Part shown: piece after piece, positions 8,483 through 17,654 of the stretch
Layout of the letters: each line of letters begins with the position of its first letter
How positions within the stretch are numbered: the first letter of the stretch is position 1
Source of the DNA: Agrobacterium sp. AGB01
Lineage (GTDB): Bacteria > Pseudomonadota > Alphaproteobacteria > Rhizobiales > Rhizobiaceae
DNA length: 64,000 bases
Direction: 5' to 3'
Assembly (NCBI RefSeq): GCF_014851585.1
Contig: NZ_JACVAB010000003.1
Coordinates: 310,001-374,000, forward strand
The notes under the pieces: generated by a model
Seen by the model: only the letters and a program-made list of their open reading frames with translations
Database searches by the model: none
What the model was told of the DNA's origin: nothing
Made by a program: the position numbers and the translations under genes

Positions 8483-8704
8483 ATGAGCCGGTTTGAAGAT
8501 ACTGAAATCGCCATTTCCCAGCGACTTAAAGCACTGAAGGCAAAGCCTGACAAAACGCTCAATCGGCCTGATATTGATGAGCCATTAAAGGCTGATGGGT
8601 TCACCGACGACGAAATTACGGCTGTCCTGAATGCGCTGGAACAAGATAAAGTCCTTGCCTTTTTACCGGGTAACAGGCTGTCGGTGCTCAAGGCAATTCC
8701 ATAA
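8483..8704 (+). CDS. Small hypothetical protein
   Basis: A 73-residue charged, soluble protein; the frame is open from 8399 but ATG 8483 (MSRFEDTE) is the more protein-like start, with a weak AAGG 12 bases before it. The C-terminal half (TDDEITAVLNALEQDKVLAFLPGNRLSVLK) looks like a small winged-helix or two-helix fold. No family is recognised. Confidence 0.5.
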   Translation: MSRFEDTEIAISQRLKALKAKPDKTLNRPDIDEPLKADGFTDDEITAVLNALEQDKVLAFLPGNRLSVLKAIP

Positions 8705-8866
8705 ACTGTCGAATTAAAAGGCCTAGCATTGACGGGTTTGGCTCGTCGAACGTCAATACAGCGCCCCGGGGCACTACTCATGTGACATTTGAGGTCGATG
8801 GTTGCCGCTTCGGCTGCAGCCCTGCATAGAGGTCCAGTTTCTCCGGGTTGACTTTGTGTAAAAATA

Positions 8867-8881
8867 GAACAAAATGAGAAC
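8867..8881 (+). promoter_or_regulatory. Alphaproteobacterial SOS (LexA) box
   Basis: GAAC at 8867-8870, seven bases, then GAAC at 8878-8881. This is the complement of the GTTC-N7-GTTC direct repeat bound by LexA in alphaproteobacteria. It lies just after a TTGACT (8848-8853), where a -10 element would fall, and 32 bases before the start of the small gene at 8913. Confidence 0.6.
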
Positions 8882-8912
8882 ATTCACGGAATGTTATTCT
8901 CGGGAGTTCTCC

Positions 8913-9146
8913 ATGTCTCAACAACTCGCTTTTAATATTTATCCTGATGACATCAACGGGCCCGTCTCCGGCGAAGTCGATCTAGCTGCGGCCGTGCTGG
9001 CGGCCCATGACGGGGATGCGCTGTCTGCAATCAGAAACCTTATGGCAGATGCCGACTTCTTGCGCGATCAATTATATCGAGCCTCTAAGGTCATGAGCCA
9101 GGGAATGGTTCGGGGGTGGAGGCCACGTTACGAGCGCCCGGCGTAA
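8913..9146 (+). CDS. Small hypothetical protein behind an SOS box
   Basis: ATG 8913 has GGGAG six bases upstream; an earlier ATG in the same frame overlaps the LexA-like box and is unlikely. The 77-residue product is acidic in the first half and contains AAVLAAHDGDALSAIRNLM and DFLRDQLYRAS helices, then a short basic tail MVRGWRPRYERP. I recall similar short proteins in rhizobia but know no function. The box upstream suggests DNA-damage induction. No enzymatic motif is visible. Confidence 0.65.
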   Translation: MSQQLAFNIYPDDINGPVSGEVDLAAAVLAAHDGDALSAIRNLMADADFLRDQLYRASKVMSQGMVRGWRPRYERPA

Positions 9147-9337
9147 AGTATGAGGATAAACTCTGCCAGTTGCCGCGATTGGGGACATTCCCCTTCAATT
9201 ATTGGCATACTACCAGTCGATTGTCCTTTGACGTAACGAGACCGATAGAGATGATGCGTGCCTTGCAAATGTTTCCGGGCCATTCATACTCATCTCTAAA
9301 ACATCGCGGTAAAGCGGATCCGTGGAGAGGAAACAGG

Positions 9338-9694
9338 TTGAACAGGAAGATTTTTCAGAACCGAACGGAATGGTATAATGTATATGGCCAGATCCATAAC
9401 GATAATGGGCCTGCCATCAGTTACAATAATGGCAAACAGGAATGGCTGGTAAACGGCCGACATCACCGTGTTGATGGTCCAGCCCTATCTTCACCAAATG
9501 GCTATTGTGAGTGGTGGCTTGATGGTAAACGCCATCGCAAGGACGGGCCTGCAATAGAGTGGCCTAACGGTGATCAACAATGGTACCTGAATGGCGAGCT
9601 TCACCGCCTTGATGGACCAGCGATCATGATTCAAAGCACCAGATTTTATTATATCGCGGGCGAGGGCCGCCCCGAGGAAGAATTTCAGGCATGA
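9338..9694 (+). CDS. DGPA-repeat protein (MORN-like tandem repeats)
   Basis: TTG 9338 is chosen because GAGAGG lies seven bases upstream; the open frame runs back to 9116 but that part overlaps the previous gene and lacks repeats. The 118-residue product is almost entirely four tandem units of about 23 residues with the pattern W-x-x-(N/D)G-x-x-HR-x-DGPA(I/L)...NG, for example WLVNGRHHRVDGPAL and WYLNGELHRLDGPAI. Such repeats are known to me from phage, giant-virus and scattered bacterial proteins and resemble MORN repeats. No signal peptide. Function unknown. Confidence 0.65.
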   Translation: MNRKIFQNRTEWYNVYGQIHNDNGPAISYNNGKQEWLVNGRHHRVDGPALSSPNGYCEWWLDGKRHRKDGPAIEWPNGDQQWYLNGELHRLDGPAIMIQSTRFYYIAGEGRPEEEFQA

Positions 9695-9963
9695 GTTCGG
9701 GCTGATGAGTAAGCCACAGATGAAATTTATCCTCAGCTGATCTCGTATGCTCATAACGTTCTTGGCCAACAATCCGTGAGAAATGTGGAGCAGGGTTCAA
9801 TCCACCCAAAGAATTGAAAGCAATAATAGGCTGCCAGCTGTGGATAACGGACAATCGATGAGATTGTTCGTATTTTATTAAGTTTGTTCCCAAAGACTAC
9901 CTCACGGGGGCGATCTTAATCTGAACACGCACGTTGTATGCGTGATCACAATGGAGCCGACCC

Positions 9964-10365
9964 ATGTTTCTGCGTACCGTGCTTATCGTCGATGACGAGC
10001 CTCTGATTAGAATAATGCTCACTGAAGTCCTCGAAGATGAGGGCTATCAAGTAATCCAAGCCAAAAACGCTCTGGAAGCGATCGTCGCTCTTGAAGCGCG
10101 CCAAGTCGATGCTGTTATTACTGATGTAGAAATGCCCTGCGGCATCAATGGCGTCGATCTCGCCCGACATATAAGGTCCACCAAAGCCAGCATATCCGTT
10201 ATCGTGACTTCGGGTGGTCGATCTATCGGCGCTGACGAGCTGCCAAACGGTGTGAAATTTATTCCAAAACCTTACGACGTCGGTTTTCTTATCGACACGC
10301 TGAGTGAGCTGCTTTCCCACTGGGGTGAAAATCAACCATCACGCGTGGTCGGTCGAGGAGCCTGA
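9964..10365 (+). CDS. Single-domain response regulator
   Basis: A 133-residue receiver domain only: acidic pair D10/D11, phospho-acceptor D54 (AVITDVEMP) and K102 (PKPYD). No output domain, so it probably passes phosphate on or acts by protein contact. It lies divergent to a FixJ-type regulator and PAS kinase 150 bases away, a possible partner. Confidence 0.85.
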   Translation: MFLRTVLIVDDEPLIRIMLTEVLEDEGYQVIQAKNALEAIVALEARQVDAVITDVEMPCGINGVDLARHIRSTKASISVIVTSGGRSIGADELPNGVKFIPKPYDVGFLIDTLSELLSHWGENQPSRVVGRGA

Positions 10366-10514
10366 GGTTCGCAGCCTGCTCCTTAGCAGTATCCTGGCGC
10401 AAGAGTTTGCGACCATGAAGGACCGATTATCGGCGCTGAGGCGCCGTGGTCGACCCCTATACTTTCCGCTACAAGCTAGATTTCACCGGAGCCCATAACA
10501 GCCCACTAATCGGT

Positions 10515-11135
10515 CTATACAAGCCCATCGGCAATTTTGACCAGTTGCGCCACCGATGTCGCTTTCATCTTCCGCATCATGTGCCCTCGGTGAAGTTTCA
10601 CCGTAGGCTCGGCGAGCTCCAGCTCTGCCGCGATCTGCTTGTTCAGCTTACCGGCAATGACAAATGTCATGATCTGCCGCTCACGTTCCGTCAGCGTCAT
10701 ATATCTTGAATGGGTCACAGCTTTTGCTTTTCTTTCGTTGCGGCGCGCAGCATCGTTGGCGATCGCACGGTTTACCGCCTCCAAAAGATCCTGTTCTCGA
10801 ACCGGCTTGCTGAGAACGTCTATAGCGCCAGCTTTCATGGCCCGCACTGCCATGGGCACATCAACATGGGCGCTAATCAGGACGATCGACCGCGGAAGGT
10901 TGCTCTTCGCCAACGCTTCCTGAAATTCCAGGCCGCTTGGCCCGGGAAGCCGGATGTCGAGCACGATACAACCGGCTTTTTCAGGATCATCTGCCGCCAT
11001 GAACTCCGTGACAGAACCATGCGTTTCGGCAGCAAGCCCCACCGATTCGAACAGCCCTTTCAGCGCTTCGCGTACGTTTTGATCGTCATCAATGATGATG
11101 ACGGTAGGCTGCCGGTTCTTCCGTTCATCGATCAA
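10515..11135 (-). CDS. FixJ-family response regulator (receiver + LuxR HTH)
   Basis: A 206-residue regulator starting at TTG 11135, which has AAGGAAA a few bases upstream and overlaps the kinase stop by 11 bases, implying translational coupling. Receiver domain residues 10-125 with D60 (CIVLDIRLPG) and K110 (LSKPV); LuxR/GerE helix-turn-helix near the C-terminus (LTERERQIMTFVIAGKLNKQ then TVKLHRGHMMRK). It is the cognate output of the PAS kinase encoded upstream. Target genes are not evident. Confidence 0.88.
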   Translation of the reverse strand: MIDERKNRQPTVIIIDDDQNVREALKGLFESVGLAAETHGSVTEFMAADDPEKAGCIVLDIRLPGPSGLEFQEALAKSNLPRSIVLISAHVDVPMAVRAMKAGAIDVLSKPVREQDLLEAVNRAIANDAARRNERKAKAVTHSRYMTLTERERQIMTFVIAGKLNKQIAAELELAEPTVKLHRGHMMRKMKATSVAQLVKIADGLV

Positions 11136-13026
11136 CGGGTGTTTCCTTAAAATGAGAGAGCGTGAATGTGAATGTGCTTCCACACGGATCGTTAGCGGTT
11201 GCCCAGATACGTCCTCCATGGGCTTCAACTATTGAGCGGCAGATGGAGAGGCCCATCCCAATCCCATCAGATTTTGTAGTATAAAATGGCTCGAATATCC
11301 TATCGAGTTCGTCAGTAGGTATTCCATTGCCGAAATCGGAAACACTCACCTCAACGTCACCCGTCTGGCCAACGATACAACTGACTTTGATAACAGCTTC
11401 CGGACGTTGTGATGTCGCCTCAGCGGCGTTCATGATCAAATTTACCAGGACCTGCTGAAGTTGAGTACGATCGCCAAGAACCTCAATAGGTTCAGCCTTC
11501 AGTTCTGCAATGACGCCCAAGCTACGCGACCGCAATTCGCCGTGTAAGAGATCCAAAACATCCCTTAGCGCGAGGCTGAAATCCGTGCGTTGTATTTGTG
11601 CTGGCGTCTTCTGCGCCATGGAGCGAATGCTTGTTACGATTTCACCGGCACGATGACCGTCATGAACGATCCGTCCGGCGGCCAATCGCGCTTGTTCAAG
11701 ATCGGTATGTCCCTCCTGAAGCCATCTGAGACAGGTGCCTGCATTGGTTACAATTGCCATGAGCGGCTGATTGATCTCATGAGCAATCGAAACGGCAAGC
11801 TCTCCGATCGTCGTCACTCTGGTAACGTGTGCGAGTTGACTTTGACTCTGACGAAGCGAGTCCTCTGCACGTTTGCGGTCTTCAATGTCGACAACGATGC
11901 CATACCACCGAACGACGTTGCCGTGAGTATCCAGAAGTGGGCTTTGTCGCAGATTAAACCACCTGTACTGGCCATCGAATCTTCTGATCCGGGCGTCAAC
12001 AGGCTTGGGTTTTTTCGTCGTGACAACCTCTTCCCAACTCTCACGCATCCGTTCGACATCATCGGGATGAAACATGCGGTAGAACCCGAATCCGACAATC
12101 TCTTCAAATGGCAGGCCCACAAAATCGATCAGATTCTGGTTCCAGTATTCAAGTCGGCCATCCGGCGTACAGGACCAGGCCATGGCAGGAATGGTGTTGA
12201 TGATGAGGCTGAGCTTATGTTCACTTTCCCTAAGTGCCGCTTCGCTCTCTCGAAGGGCATCTTCAGCGCATTGCAGGTTTTCAATGTCGATATTGACACC
12301 AAACCAGCGCACGACACCATTCGCATCTATCAGCTTTCGTCCCGCAAAATAAAACCAGCGATAGGTTCCATCTGCCCCACGAATGCGCCCTTTCAATCGG
12401 GTATGATCTGAATGTTCGAGGTCTCGTTTCCAGATTTCCACCATCTCTGGAATATCGTCGGGGTGATAGAGGTCCAGAAAGCCCCATTCGAGAATTTCAG
12501 CGGCTGGTAATCCGGCATAATCAAGCCAGTTCTGGTTCACGAAATCCGCACTTCCATCCGGGCGTGCGGACCAGACCAGGACTGGAAGCGAATTGATGAT
12601 AAGCCTCAGGTTCTCTTCACTTGCAGCAAGCGCAGATTTGGTCTCTCTGAGAGAGTCTTCAGCCTGTTTCCGATCTTCAATATCGAGAACGACACCGTAC
12701 CATTTGATGACATCTCCGTCAGAACCAAACCGGGGTTTTTGCCGAAGCGAACACCACCGATATTCGCCGTCGGCACGCCTCAACCTGCCTTCGACTTCCC
12801 TCCCTATTTTGGAGATCATGATAGCGCGCCACTCGGAAGCAAGCCGAGTTGTGTCATCGGGGTGGAATAGCCGGTAAAAATTTTCACCAGCAATGTCTGC
12901 AAGCGGCAAACCGACATATTCGAGAAAATGCTGATTGGCAAAATCGAGCATGCCGTCAGACGTCGTCGACCACGCCATTGCCGGGATAAGGTCGATGATC
13001 GCATCGGTATCCTTATGCTTGTCCAA
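11125..13026 (-). CDS. Soluble three-PAS sensor histidine kinase
   Basis: A 633-residue kinase with no membrane segment. Three successive PAS/PAC units of about 130 residues share the pattern (I/L)PxxxWS...DG...N...(Y/F)xGLP...FxPDD and look like internal duplications. They are followed by a HisKA domain with H416 (SIAHEINQPL) and an ATPase domain (FGNGIPTDEL, FYTTKSDGIGMGLSICRSI). The layout is FixL-like, sensing a cytosolic signal; no His haem pocket could be assigned. It forms a two-gene unit with the downstream FixJ-type regulator. Confidence 0.88.
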   Translation of the reverse strand: MDKHKDTDAIIDLIPAMAWSTTSDGMLDFANQHFLEYVGLPLADIAGENFYRLFHPDDTTRLASEWRAIMISKIGREVEGRLRRADGEYRWCSLRQKPRFGSDGDVIKWYGVVLDIEDRKQAEDSLRETKSALAASEENLRLIINSLPVLVWSARPDGSADFVNQNWLDYAGLPAAEILEWGFLDLYHPDDIPEMVEIWKRDLEHSDHTRLKGRIRGADGTYRWFYFAGRKLIDANGVVRWFGVNIDIENLQCAEDALRESEAALRESEHKLSLIINTIPAMAWSCTPDGRLEYWNQNLIDFVGLPFEEIVGFGFYRMFHPDDVERMRESWEEVVTTKKPKPVDARIRRFDGQYRWFNLRQSPLLDTHGNVVRWYGIVVDIEDRKRAEDSLRQSQSQLAHVTRVTTIGELAVSIAHEINQPLMAIVTNAGTCLRWLQEGHTDLEQARLAAGRIVHDGHRAGEIVTSIRSMAQKTPAQIQRTDFSLALRDVLDLLHGELRSRSLGVIAELKAEPIEVLGDRTQLQQVLVNLIMNAAEATSQRPEAVIKVSCIVGQTGDVEVSVSDFGNGIPTDELDRIFEPFYTTKSDGIGMGLSICRSIVEAHGGRIWATANDPCGSTFTFTLSHFKETPVDR

Positions 13027-13325
13027 CTTGGTCCCCTACCATTTCGCTGAGCGTAAACGCCCCATGTCAGGTTACGCTGTTTCTCGCCACCGTGTTAGGC
13101 GAGATTGATAGACGATGGTCTATTTTCGCACTGCCTTGGTCTAGTTTGCTGTGACCTAGATCGCAATTGAGGGCGGGCCTGAACCGACCTATTCATAAAA
13201 AAAGATGGTTGAACCTGGCGCCGAACAATGACGGCTTGGGCGAAAACCCGTTTGCCAATCGCAGCCAATATGCCGGCACATTTGCCGACGCCACCACATC
13301 ATCAATCGATATGAAGGAAGACGCC

Positions 13326-14312
13326 ATGCCGCAACTTTCACGCCGTGCATTTGCCAGTGCCTTGCCTCTTGGCCTCGTTGGAGGAAGTCTCCTCAGCGGG
13401 GGATTGGTTAGTGCTTCATCGGTCCAAGCCGCGACGCAGGCAGTCGACAAAACTCCTGTTGCAATAACCCCATTCGCACAGATACGGATCGGTCGCTTCA
13501 CTGTTACAGCGCTGACGGATGGATATGCCGACATGCCCTATGACTACTTCCCAGGACGGTCGGCCCCGGAGGTAGAGAAGGCGGCAAGCGCACAATTTAC
13601 CGCCAGGCCAAGTGGCGTACGTTTCCTGTTCAATCAATATCTCGTCGAAGATGGTGAGCGCCGCATCCTGATTGACGCCGGTGCGGCAGGCTCTATCGGC
13701 CAGACAGGAAAACTGCCACAAGCACTCACCAACTATGGTCTTCGACCCGATCAGATCGACGCAATCATCGTGACACATATGCACCAAGACCATATGGGCG
13801 GGTTGGTTCTGGCAGGCAAGAACAACTACCCTGACGCCGAACTCTATATAGATCGTCGCGACGTTACCCACTGGACCGACCCAGCCAAGAAAAACGGTGC
13901 TCCTGATTTTCTGCAGCCAAGTTTCAACATGGCAGAAGAGGTGGTGCGGCTATATCCGAAACTCCAGGCTATAGATGGAGAGCGCGAGATCACACCGGGC
14001 GTTTCGATTGTTGACCTGACCGGCCACACGCCAGGCCACATCGGCGTGCGGATCGAAGATGGCGGGAAGAGCCTGATCATGGTTTCAGACATGATTTTCC
14101 CGGTTGTACATCCCGCTGCTACCGATGTGTTCTTCCTGTTCGAGCAGGACCGTGTCGCAGCAAAAGCCATGCGCGATCGTTTCTTTCCGCTTGCGGCATC
14201 GGAGGGTGCGCTTATCGCCGCAACCCACATGCCTTTTCCCGGTCTCGGTCGCGTCGTGGCGGATCGTGGGGAGATGCAGTGGCAGGTAGCAGACTGGGCC
14301 TTGCAGGAGTAA
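13326..14312 (+). CDS. Tat-exported metallo-beta-lactamase-fold hydrolase
   Basis: ATG 13326 follows AAGGAAG and begins MPQLSRRAFASALPLGL, a twin-arginine signal. The 328-residue protein has the metallo-beta-lactamase fold motif H151-x-H153-x-D155-H156 (THMHQDHMGG), then GHTPGHIG, SDMIF and THMPFPG metal-binding segments. Exported members of this group include lactonases and other hydrolases; the substrate cannot be told. Open reading upstream to 13167 lacks a ribosome site. A flavin-binding gene follows 119 bases later. Confidence 0.85.
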   Translation: MPQLSRRAFASALPLGLVGGSLLSGGLVSASSVQAATQAVDKTPVAITPFAQIRIGRFTVTALTDGYADMPYDYFPGRSAPEVEKAASAQFTARPSGVRFLFNQYLVEDGERRILIDAGAAGSIGQTGKLPQALTNYGLRPDQIDAIIVTHMHQDHMGGLVLAGKNNYPDAELYIDRRDVTHWTDPAKKNGAPDFLQPSFNMAEEVVRLYPKLQAIDGEREITPGVSIVDLTGHTPGHIGVRIEDGGKSLIMVSDMIFPVVHPAATDVFFLFEQDRVAAKAMRDRFFPLAASEGALIAATHMPFPGLGRVVADRGEMQWQVADWALQE

Positions 14313-14431
14313 TCTTTGTTTTAGGGGCCTCGGAGGACACAAAGTTCCTAACAAGAGGCGTTGCCAAAAGACATATCCAGGCACGCATCGTGTTAAATCG
14401 ATGCGTGCATGGCCGAACAAGGAGATCAGGC

Positions 14432-15049
14432 ATGCCATATCATTTCCTTGAGGTGGCCGTGACACCGAGTGTCAGGGCAGTTCAAGCTGACATGGGCGCG
14501 GATCAGATATGGCTGGGGTCTCATGACCGCCCTTCGGATATTCTGACAGACGCCGAAATCGCTTTCATCGCGACACGCGACAGCTTCTATATGGCATCCG
14601 TCTCCGAAACGGGCTGGCCATATGTTCAGCATCGAGGAGGCAAAGCAGGTTTCTTGAAGGTCGTTGACCAGCAGACCATGGCCTTCGCAGACTATCGCGG
14701 AAATCGCCAGTATATCAGTGCCGGCAATTTTGCAGCGAATGATCGCACCTGCCTGTTTCTAATGGACTATGTCCGGAGAGCCCGGCTCAAAATCTATGCC
14801 TATGTCGAGCAAGTGGAACTGGATACGGACCAGCAGCTCGCAAAACTTGTTTCCGATCCGGATTACAGGGGCAGGGCAGAGCGTATCTTCAAGCTGCGAC
14901 TTGAGGCCTATGATTGGAACTGCCCGCAGCACATCACCCCGCGCTACACCGAGCACGAGGTCGGACAAGCCGTCGCTCCACTTCGCGACCGACTGCAACA
15001 ACTGGAAGCGGAGAACGCCGCCTTGCGGGCACGTCTGGAGGACCTTTGA
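14432..15049 (+). CDS. Pyridoxamine 5'-phosphate oxidase-related flavin protein
   Basis: ATG 14432 has AAGGAG about eight bases upstream. The 205-residue protein has the split-barrel FMN-binding pattern (FYMASVSETGWPYVQHRGG, FADYRGNRQYISAGN, then DYVRRARLKIYA) of the pyridoxamine 5'-phosphate oxidase-like superfamily, with a C-terminal coiled coil (LQQLEAENAALRARLEDL). Likely a flavin reductase or oxidoreductase; the physiological substrate is unknown. Probably co-transcribed with the exported hydrolase. Confidence 0.8.
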   Translation: MPYHFLEVAVTPSVRAVQADMGADQIWLGSHDRPSDILTDAEIAFIATRDSFYMASVSETGWPYVQHRGGKAGFLKVVDQQTMAFADYRGNRQYISAGNFAANDRTCLFLMDYVRRARLKIYAYVEQVELDTDQQLAKLVSDPDYRGRAERIFKLRLEAYDWNCPQHITPRYTEHEVGQAVAPLRDRLQQLEAENAALRARLEDL

Positions 15050-15097
15050 GATGAGCGACGTTGAATGACCACCTATTCCTCCTTGTTTATCAGCAGA

Positions 15098-15378
15098 AAC
15101 CCTATCAGGGTCTCACTGGCTTATACCGTTGACTGCCGGTGGCGGAACCGAGCCAGTTTGTGACTGGCCGGGATGCAATCCAGATGTTTTTAGCGGCGAA
15201 GTGGCAACTGGTTCCAATCATCCGGAAACGAGAACTGGCAGTTCGATGATGGTGGCCTGATGCGAAAGCGCTATGCCAGAATCAACGACCTGCCGATCAG
15301 CATTCAGAACCGCAGCTTTCACTGGCCACTGGGCAAAGACCCGATGACTATCCCAGTCTCAGCGAACTTGGCTTTTAA
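15098..15378 (+). pseudogene. Decayed DUF1348 (NTF2-like) gene
   Basis: Pieces of one protein family are readable in order but in different frames: NPIRVSLAYTVDCRWRNRA (from 15098), [16 protein letters not shown] (about 15159-15206), [16 protein letters not shown] through [11 protein letters not shown] (about 15223-15345) and [11 protein letters not shown] ending at TAA 15376-15378. They match the DUF1348 SnoaL/NTF2-like fold as I know it. At least two frameshifts, an internal deletion near 15210 and a stop in the first frame show it is dead. A start may lie near 15051. Confidence 0.7.
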
Positions 15379-15435
15379 TCGAAGTACCTTGCTAACGCGC
15401 ATATGCCTCCAATCGTTAAGGCTTAGGAGCCTGTC

Positions 15436-16242
15436 TTGAATTTTCAATCTTCGAAAAGCTTTGTCCCACCGGCTGAAGAGGCTATCGAGGCTGCGGCCTT
15501 CTTGAGCCTGCACAAGCTCTCACCGAACAGTTTCCGTGCCAAGGAAGTTTTTGACTGCATCACCATCAACGGCGGATGCGCAATCTCTCTGCCAAATGCC
15601 CCTGCAATAGGTCTCAATCGTATTCTCGGCTTGGGTACGGTCAATGATCTGGTTAAGGCATATAACTGGATGCAGGGCAGGACCGGCAACAGGTATCTGC
15701 AATTGAACGTTGAAGCCGTTGCGAACGATGTGAGAAACTGGCTGAGCACAAAGGGCCTTCATGAACACGGTCCCGGCTGGTCGAAGCTTACCCTCGACGC
15801 GTCGTTACGCAGCATCGATATGCCAGTTCGTGTCAGCACCCGAAGGGTGCACGCCGCCGAAGCTTCGCAGTTCGGATCAATGATGTGTAGTGGGTTCAGC
15901 TTTCCACTGACGTTGTCGGCTGTTTGGTCGGCTATCGTCGGGAAGGACGGATGGTCATGTTTTTTTGCCCTGGACGGTGAAACGCCTGTCGGCACCGGCG
16001 CCATCTATGTGTCAGGTTCATATGCATGGTTGGGCGGAGGTACGACAGTGCCTGAGTTTCGAAATCGCGGCGCTCAAAAGGCGCTCATCGCCGCTCGCAT
16101 TAACGAGGGCATCTCGAATGGCGTGTCTACATTCGTGGTTGAAACAGAGGCGCCATCAATAGGCAGACCCAACATTTCCTACGAAAACCTGAGAAAAATT
16201 GGATTTCGGCACGCATACGACCGTAAGAATTTCAAGCTGTAG
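15436..16242 (+). CDS. GNAT-family N-acetyltransferase
   Basis: A 268-residue protein from TTG 15436, with AGGAG six bases upstream. The C-terminal 130 residues have the GNAT fold: [33 protein letters not shown], in which the V-x-x-x-x-RNRGA segment is the acetyl-CoA pyrophosphate loop. The N-terminal half is less conserved. The acceptor substrate is unknown. It lies alone between a dead gene and a minus-strand hydrolase. Confidence 0.75.
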   Translation: MNFQSSKSFVPPAEEAIEAAAFLSLHKLSPNSFRAKEVFDCITINGGCAISLPNAPAIGLNRILGLGTVNDLVKAYNWMQGRTGNRYLQLNVEAVANDVRNWLSTKGLHEHGPGWSKLTLDASLRSIDMPVRVSTRRVHAAEASQFGSMMCSGFSFPLTLSAVWSAIVGKDGWSCFFALDGETPVGTGAIYVSGSYAWLGGGTTVPEFRNRGAQKALIAARINEGISNGVSTFVVETEAPSIGRPNISYENLRKIGFRHAYDRKNFKL

Positions 16243-16330
16243 TTCCGGGCTGACCGTCCTGCCAGAACACATCAGTCTTGAAGCACAACGACAAAGACAC
16301 ATTCAGGCCACGATAGAAGACGGTGTGAGT

Positions 16331-17362
16331 CTATTGCCAGCTGTTGCTTGTGCGTAAAGCCCAATTTGCCTGACTAAGGCGTGGTGAACCATTTGCCGCT
16401 GCGCTTCCCGCAACTGGCCGGTTCTGCGCATCCGGGCGTGCTGCAGGCAATGGAACGCGTGCTCCGCTCTGAAGGCTGACCTGACGAAGACCACCAGAAT
16501 TATAGGAGGAATTCTGCGGCACTGCGTGATCGGTCGCAAAAGTCTCTTCGATGCCTGAACGTATAATTTCTTCGGTAATGACCGGCGCCGCCGATGGATT
16601 CGGTGATGCAGAAGCGACCTGCACAGCATCAGCGGACGCAGTGTTTTCCAATGGTGTCACAGCCTGTGTCTGGGTCGGTGTCGCCGATGCGCTGGCCACG
16701 TCTGTCCCTGTCGCGGCTGCAACTGACGCTTCTGCAATGATCGATGAAGATAGGGCAGGATTCTGCTCTGGATCATTGGACGAGTAAGCGAGTATGTAGC
16801 TGTTGGCAGGCTTGGGCGCTACGGTTTGCAGATTGCCGTCTTCGTCGCGTTTTTCGTAGAATACATTACCGCCGGCTGCGGCAACGTAATGCATGTTGTT
16901 GTAGGGGAAAGTGTACCCCTCGGTATGGAAGAACATGGCGTTCTTCACGTCAGGATGGCGGGCGCCCTTCAGAACAGCATCTGCAGCAATGTTGAGGCTG
17001 GGTGCGGTCGACTCATCCATTTTGCGTGTCATGACACCAGGTGCAAACTGATTCTTCTGGCTGACAACGCCACAAATGCTTTCAGGATAGATGCCGGAAG
17101 TGAGCCGGTTCATGATGACGCTACCGACAGCAAGGAACCCGTTCTCGCTTGATCGTTTTGACTCGAAGTACATCGCGCGCTTCAAACATTCACGATCTTT
17201 GTTCGTATAGCTGTAAACCGTCTTTTGAGGCTCAACTGGCAGCTTGGTCGACTGGTGACTGGTGTCCACAGAAACGGTCTGTGCGCTCGTGCATGCAGAA
17301 AGCAGCATTGCTGTCGAAAGGCATAAAGCTGCCCTGCTAACAGCCGTCTGTAACTTTATCAT
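16331..17362 (-). CDS. SleB-type cell wall hydrolase, lipoprotein
   Basis: Starts at ATG 17362 (MIKLQTAVSRAALCLSTAML) with lipobox LLSAC, Cys24; a GTG ten codons earlier is less likely. Residues about 55-180 form the Hydrolase_2/SleB domain (RECLKRAMYFES, GFLAVGSVIMNRL, NQFAPG, AMFFHTEGY), which cuts peptidoglycan in SleB relatives. The remaining half is an Ala/Thr/Ser/Pro-rich low-complexity tail, typical of rhizobial members. It likely acts at the cell envelope. 343 residues in all. Confidence 0.82.
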   Translation of the reverse strand: MIKLQTAVSRAALCLSTAMLLSACTSAQTVSVDTSHQSTKLPVEPQKTVYSYTNKDRECLKRAMYFESKRSSENGFLAVGSVIMNRLTSGIYPESICGVVSQKNQFAPGVMTRKMDESTAPSLNIAADAVLKGARHPDVKNAMFFHTEGYTFPYNNMHYVAAAGGNVFYEKRDEDGNLQTVAPKPANSYILAYSSNDPEQNPALSSSIIAEASVAAATGTDVASASATPTQTQAVTPLENTASADAVQVASASPNPSAAPVITEEIIRSGIEETFATDHAVPQNSSYNSGGLRQVSLQSGARVPLPAARPDAQNRPVAGSAAANGSPRLSQANWALRTSNSWQ

Positions 17363-17654
17363 CGTGCCGCCCAAAAATTTCAGAATATACACGTGGTAGG
17401 AATAACATACCTAAAAGCTAAAACTTTATCAATGCCCTACCAGAAACTCAAAAATATCTGAAATTCCATTCCCTTAAGAGGCTTGCCCTACATATTAAGA
17501 TCGAACCGCGTCATCATGCTCCAGCTATTTGATGAGTCTATAGATGAGCGGAACGACACTGTCGTAACCCCACTATTGCTGCCCAAACGTGGTCTAGCGT
17601 TTTGGAGAGGTATGACACGACTGAAGGTGCAAAACCACGAATTACGCTGGCCTT

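Noticed and set aside
8368..8883. A 171-codon minus-strand frame opposite the small gene at 8483
   Set aside because: Ser-rich composition typical of a shadow frame; no start signal and it crosses the SOS box.
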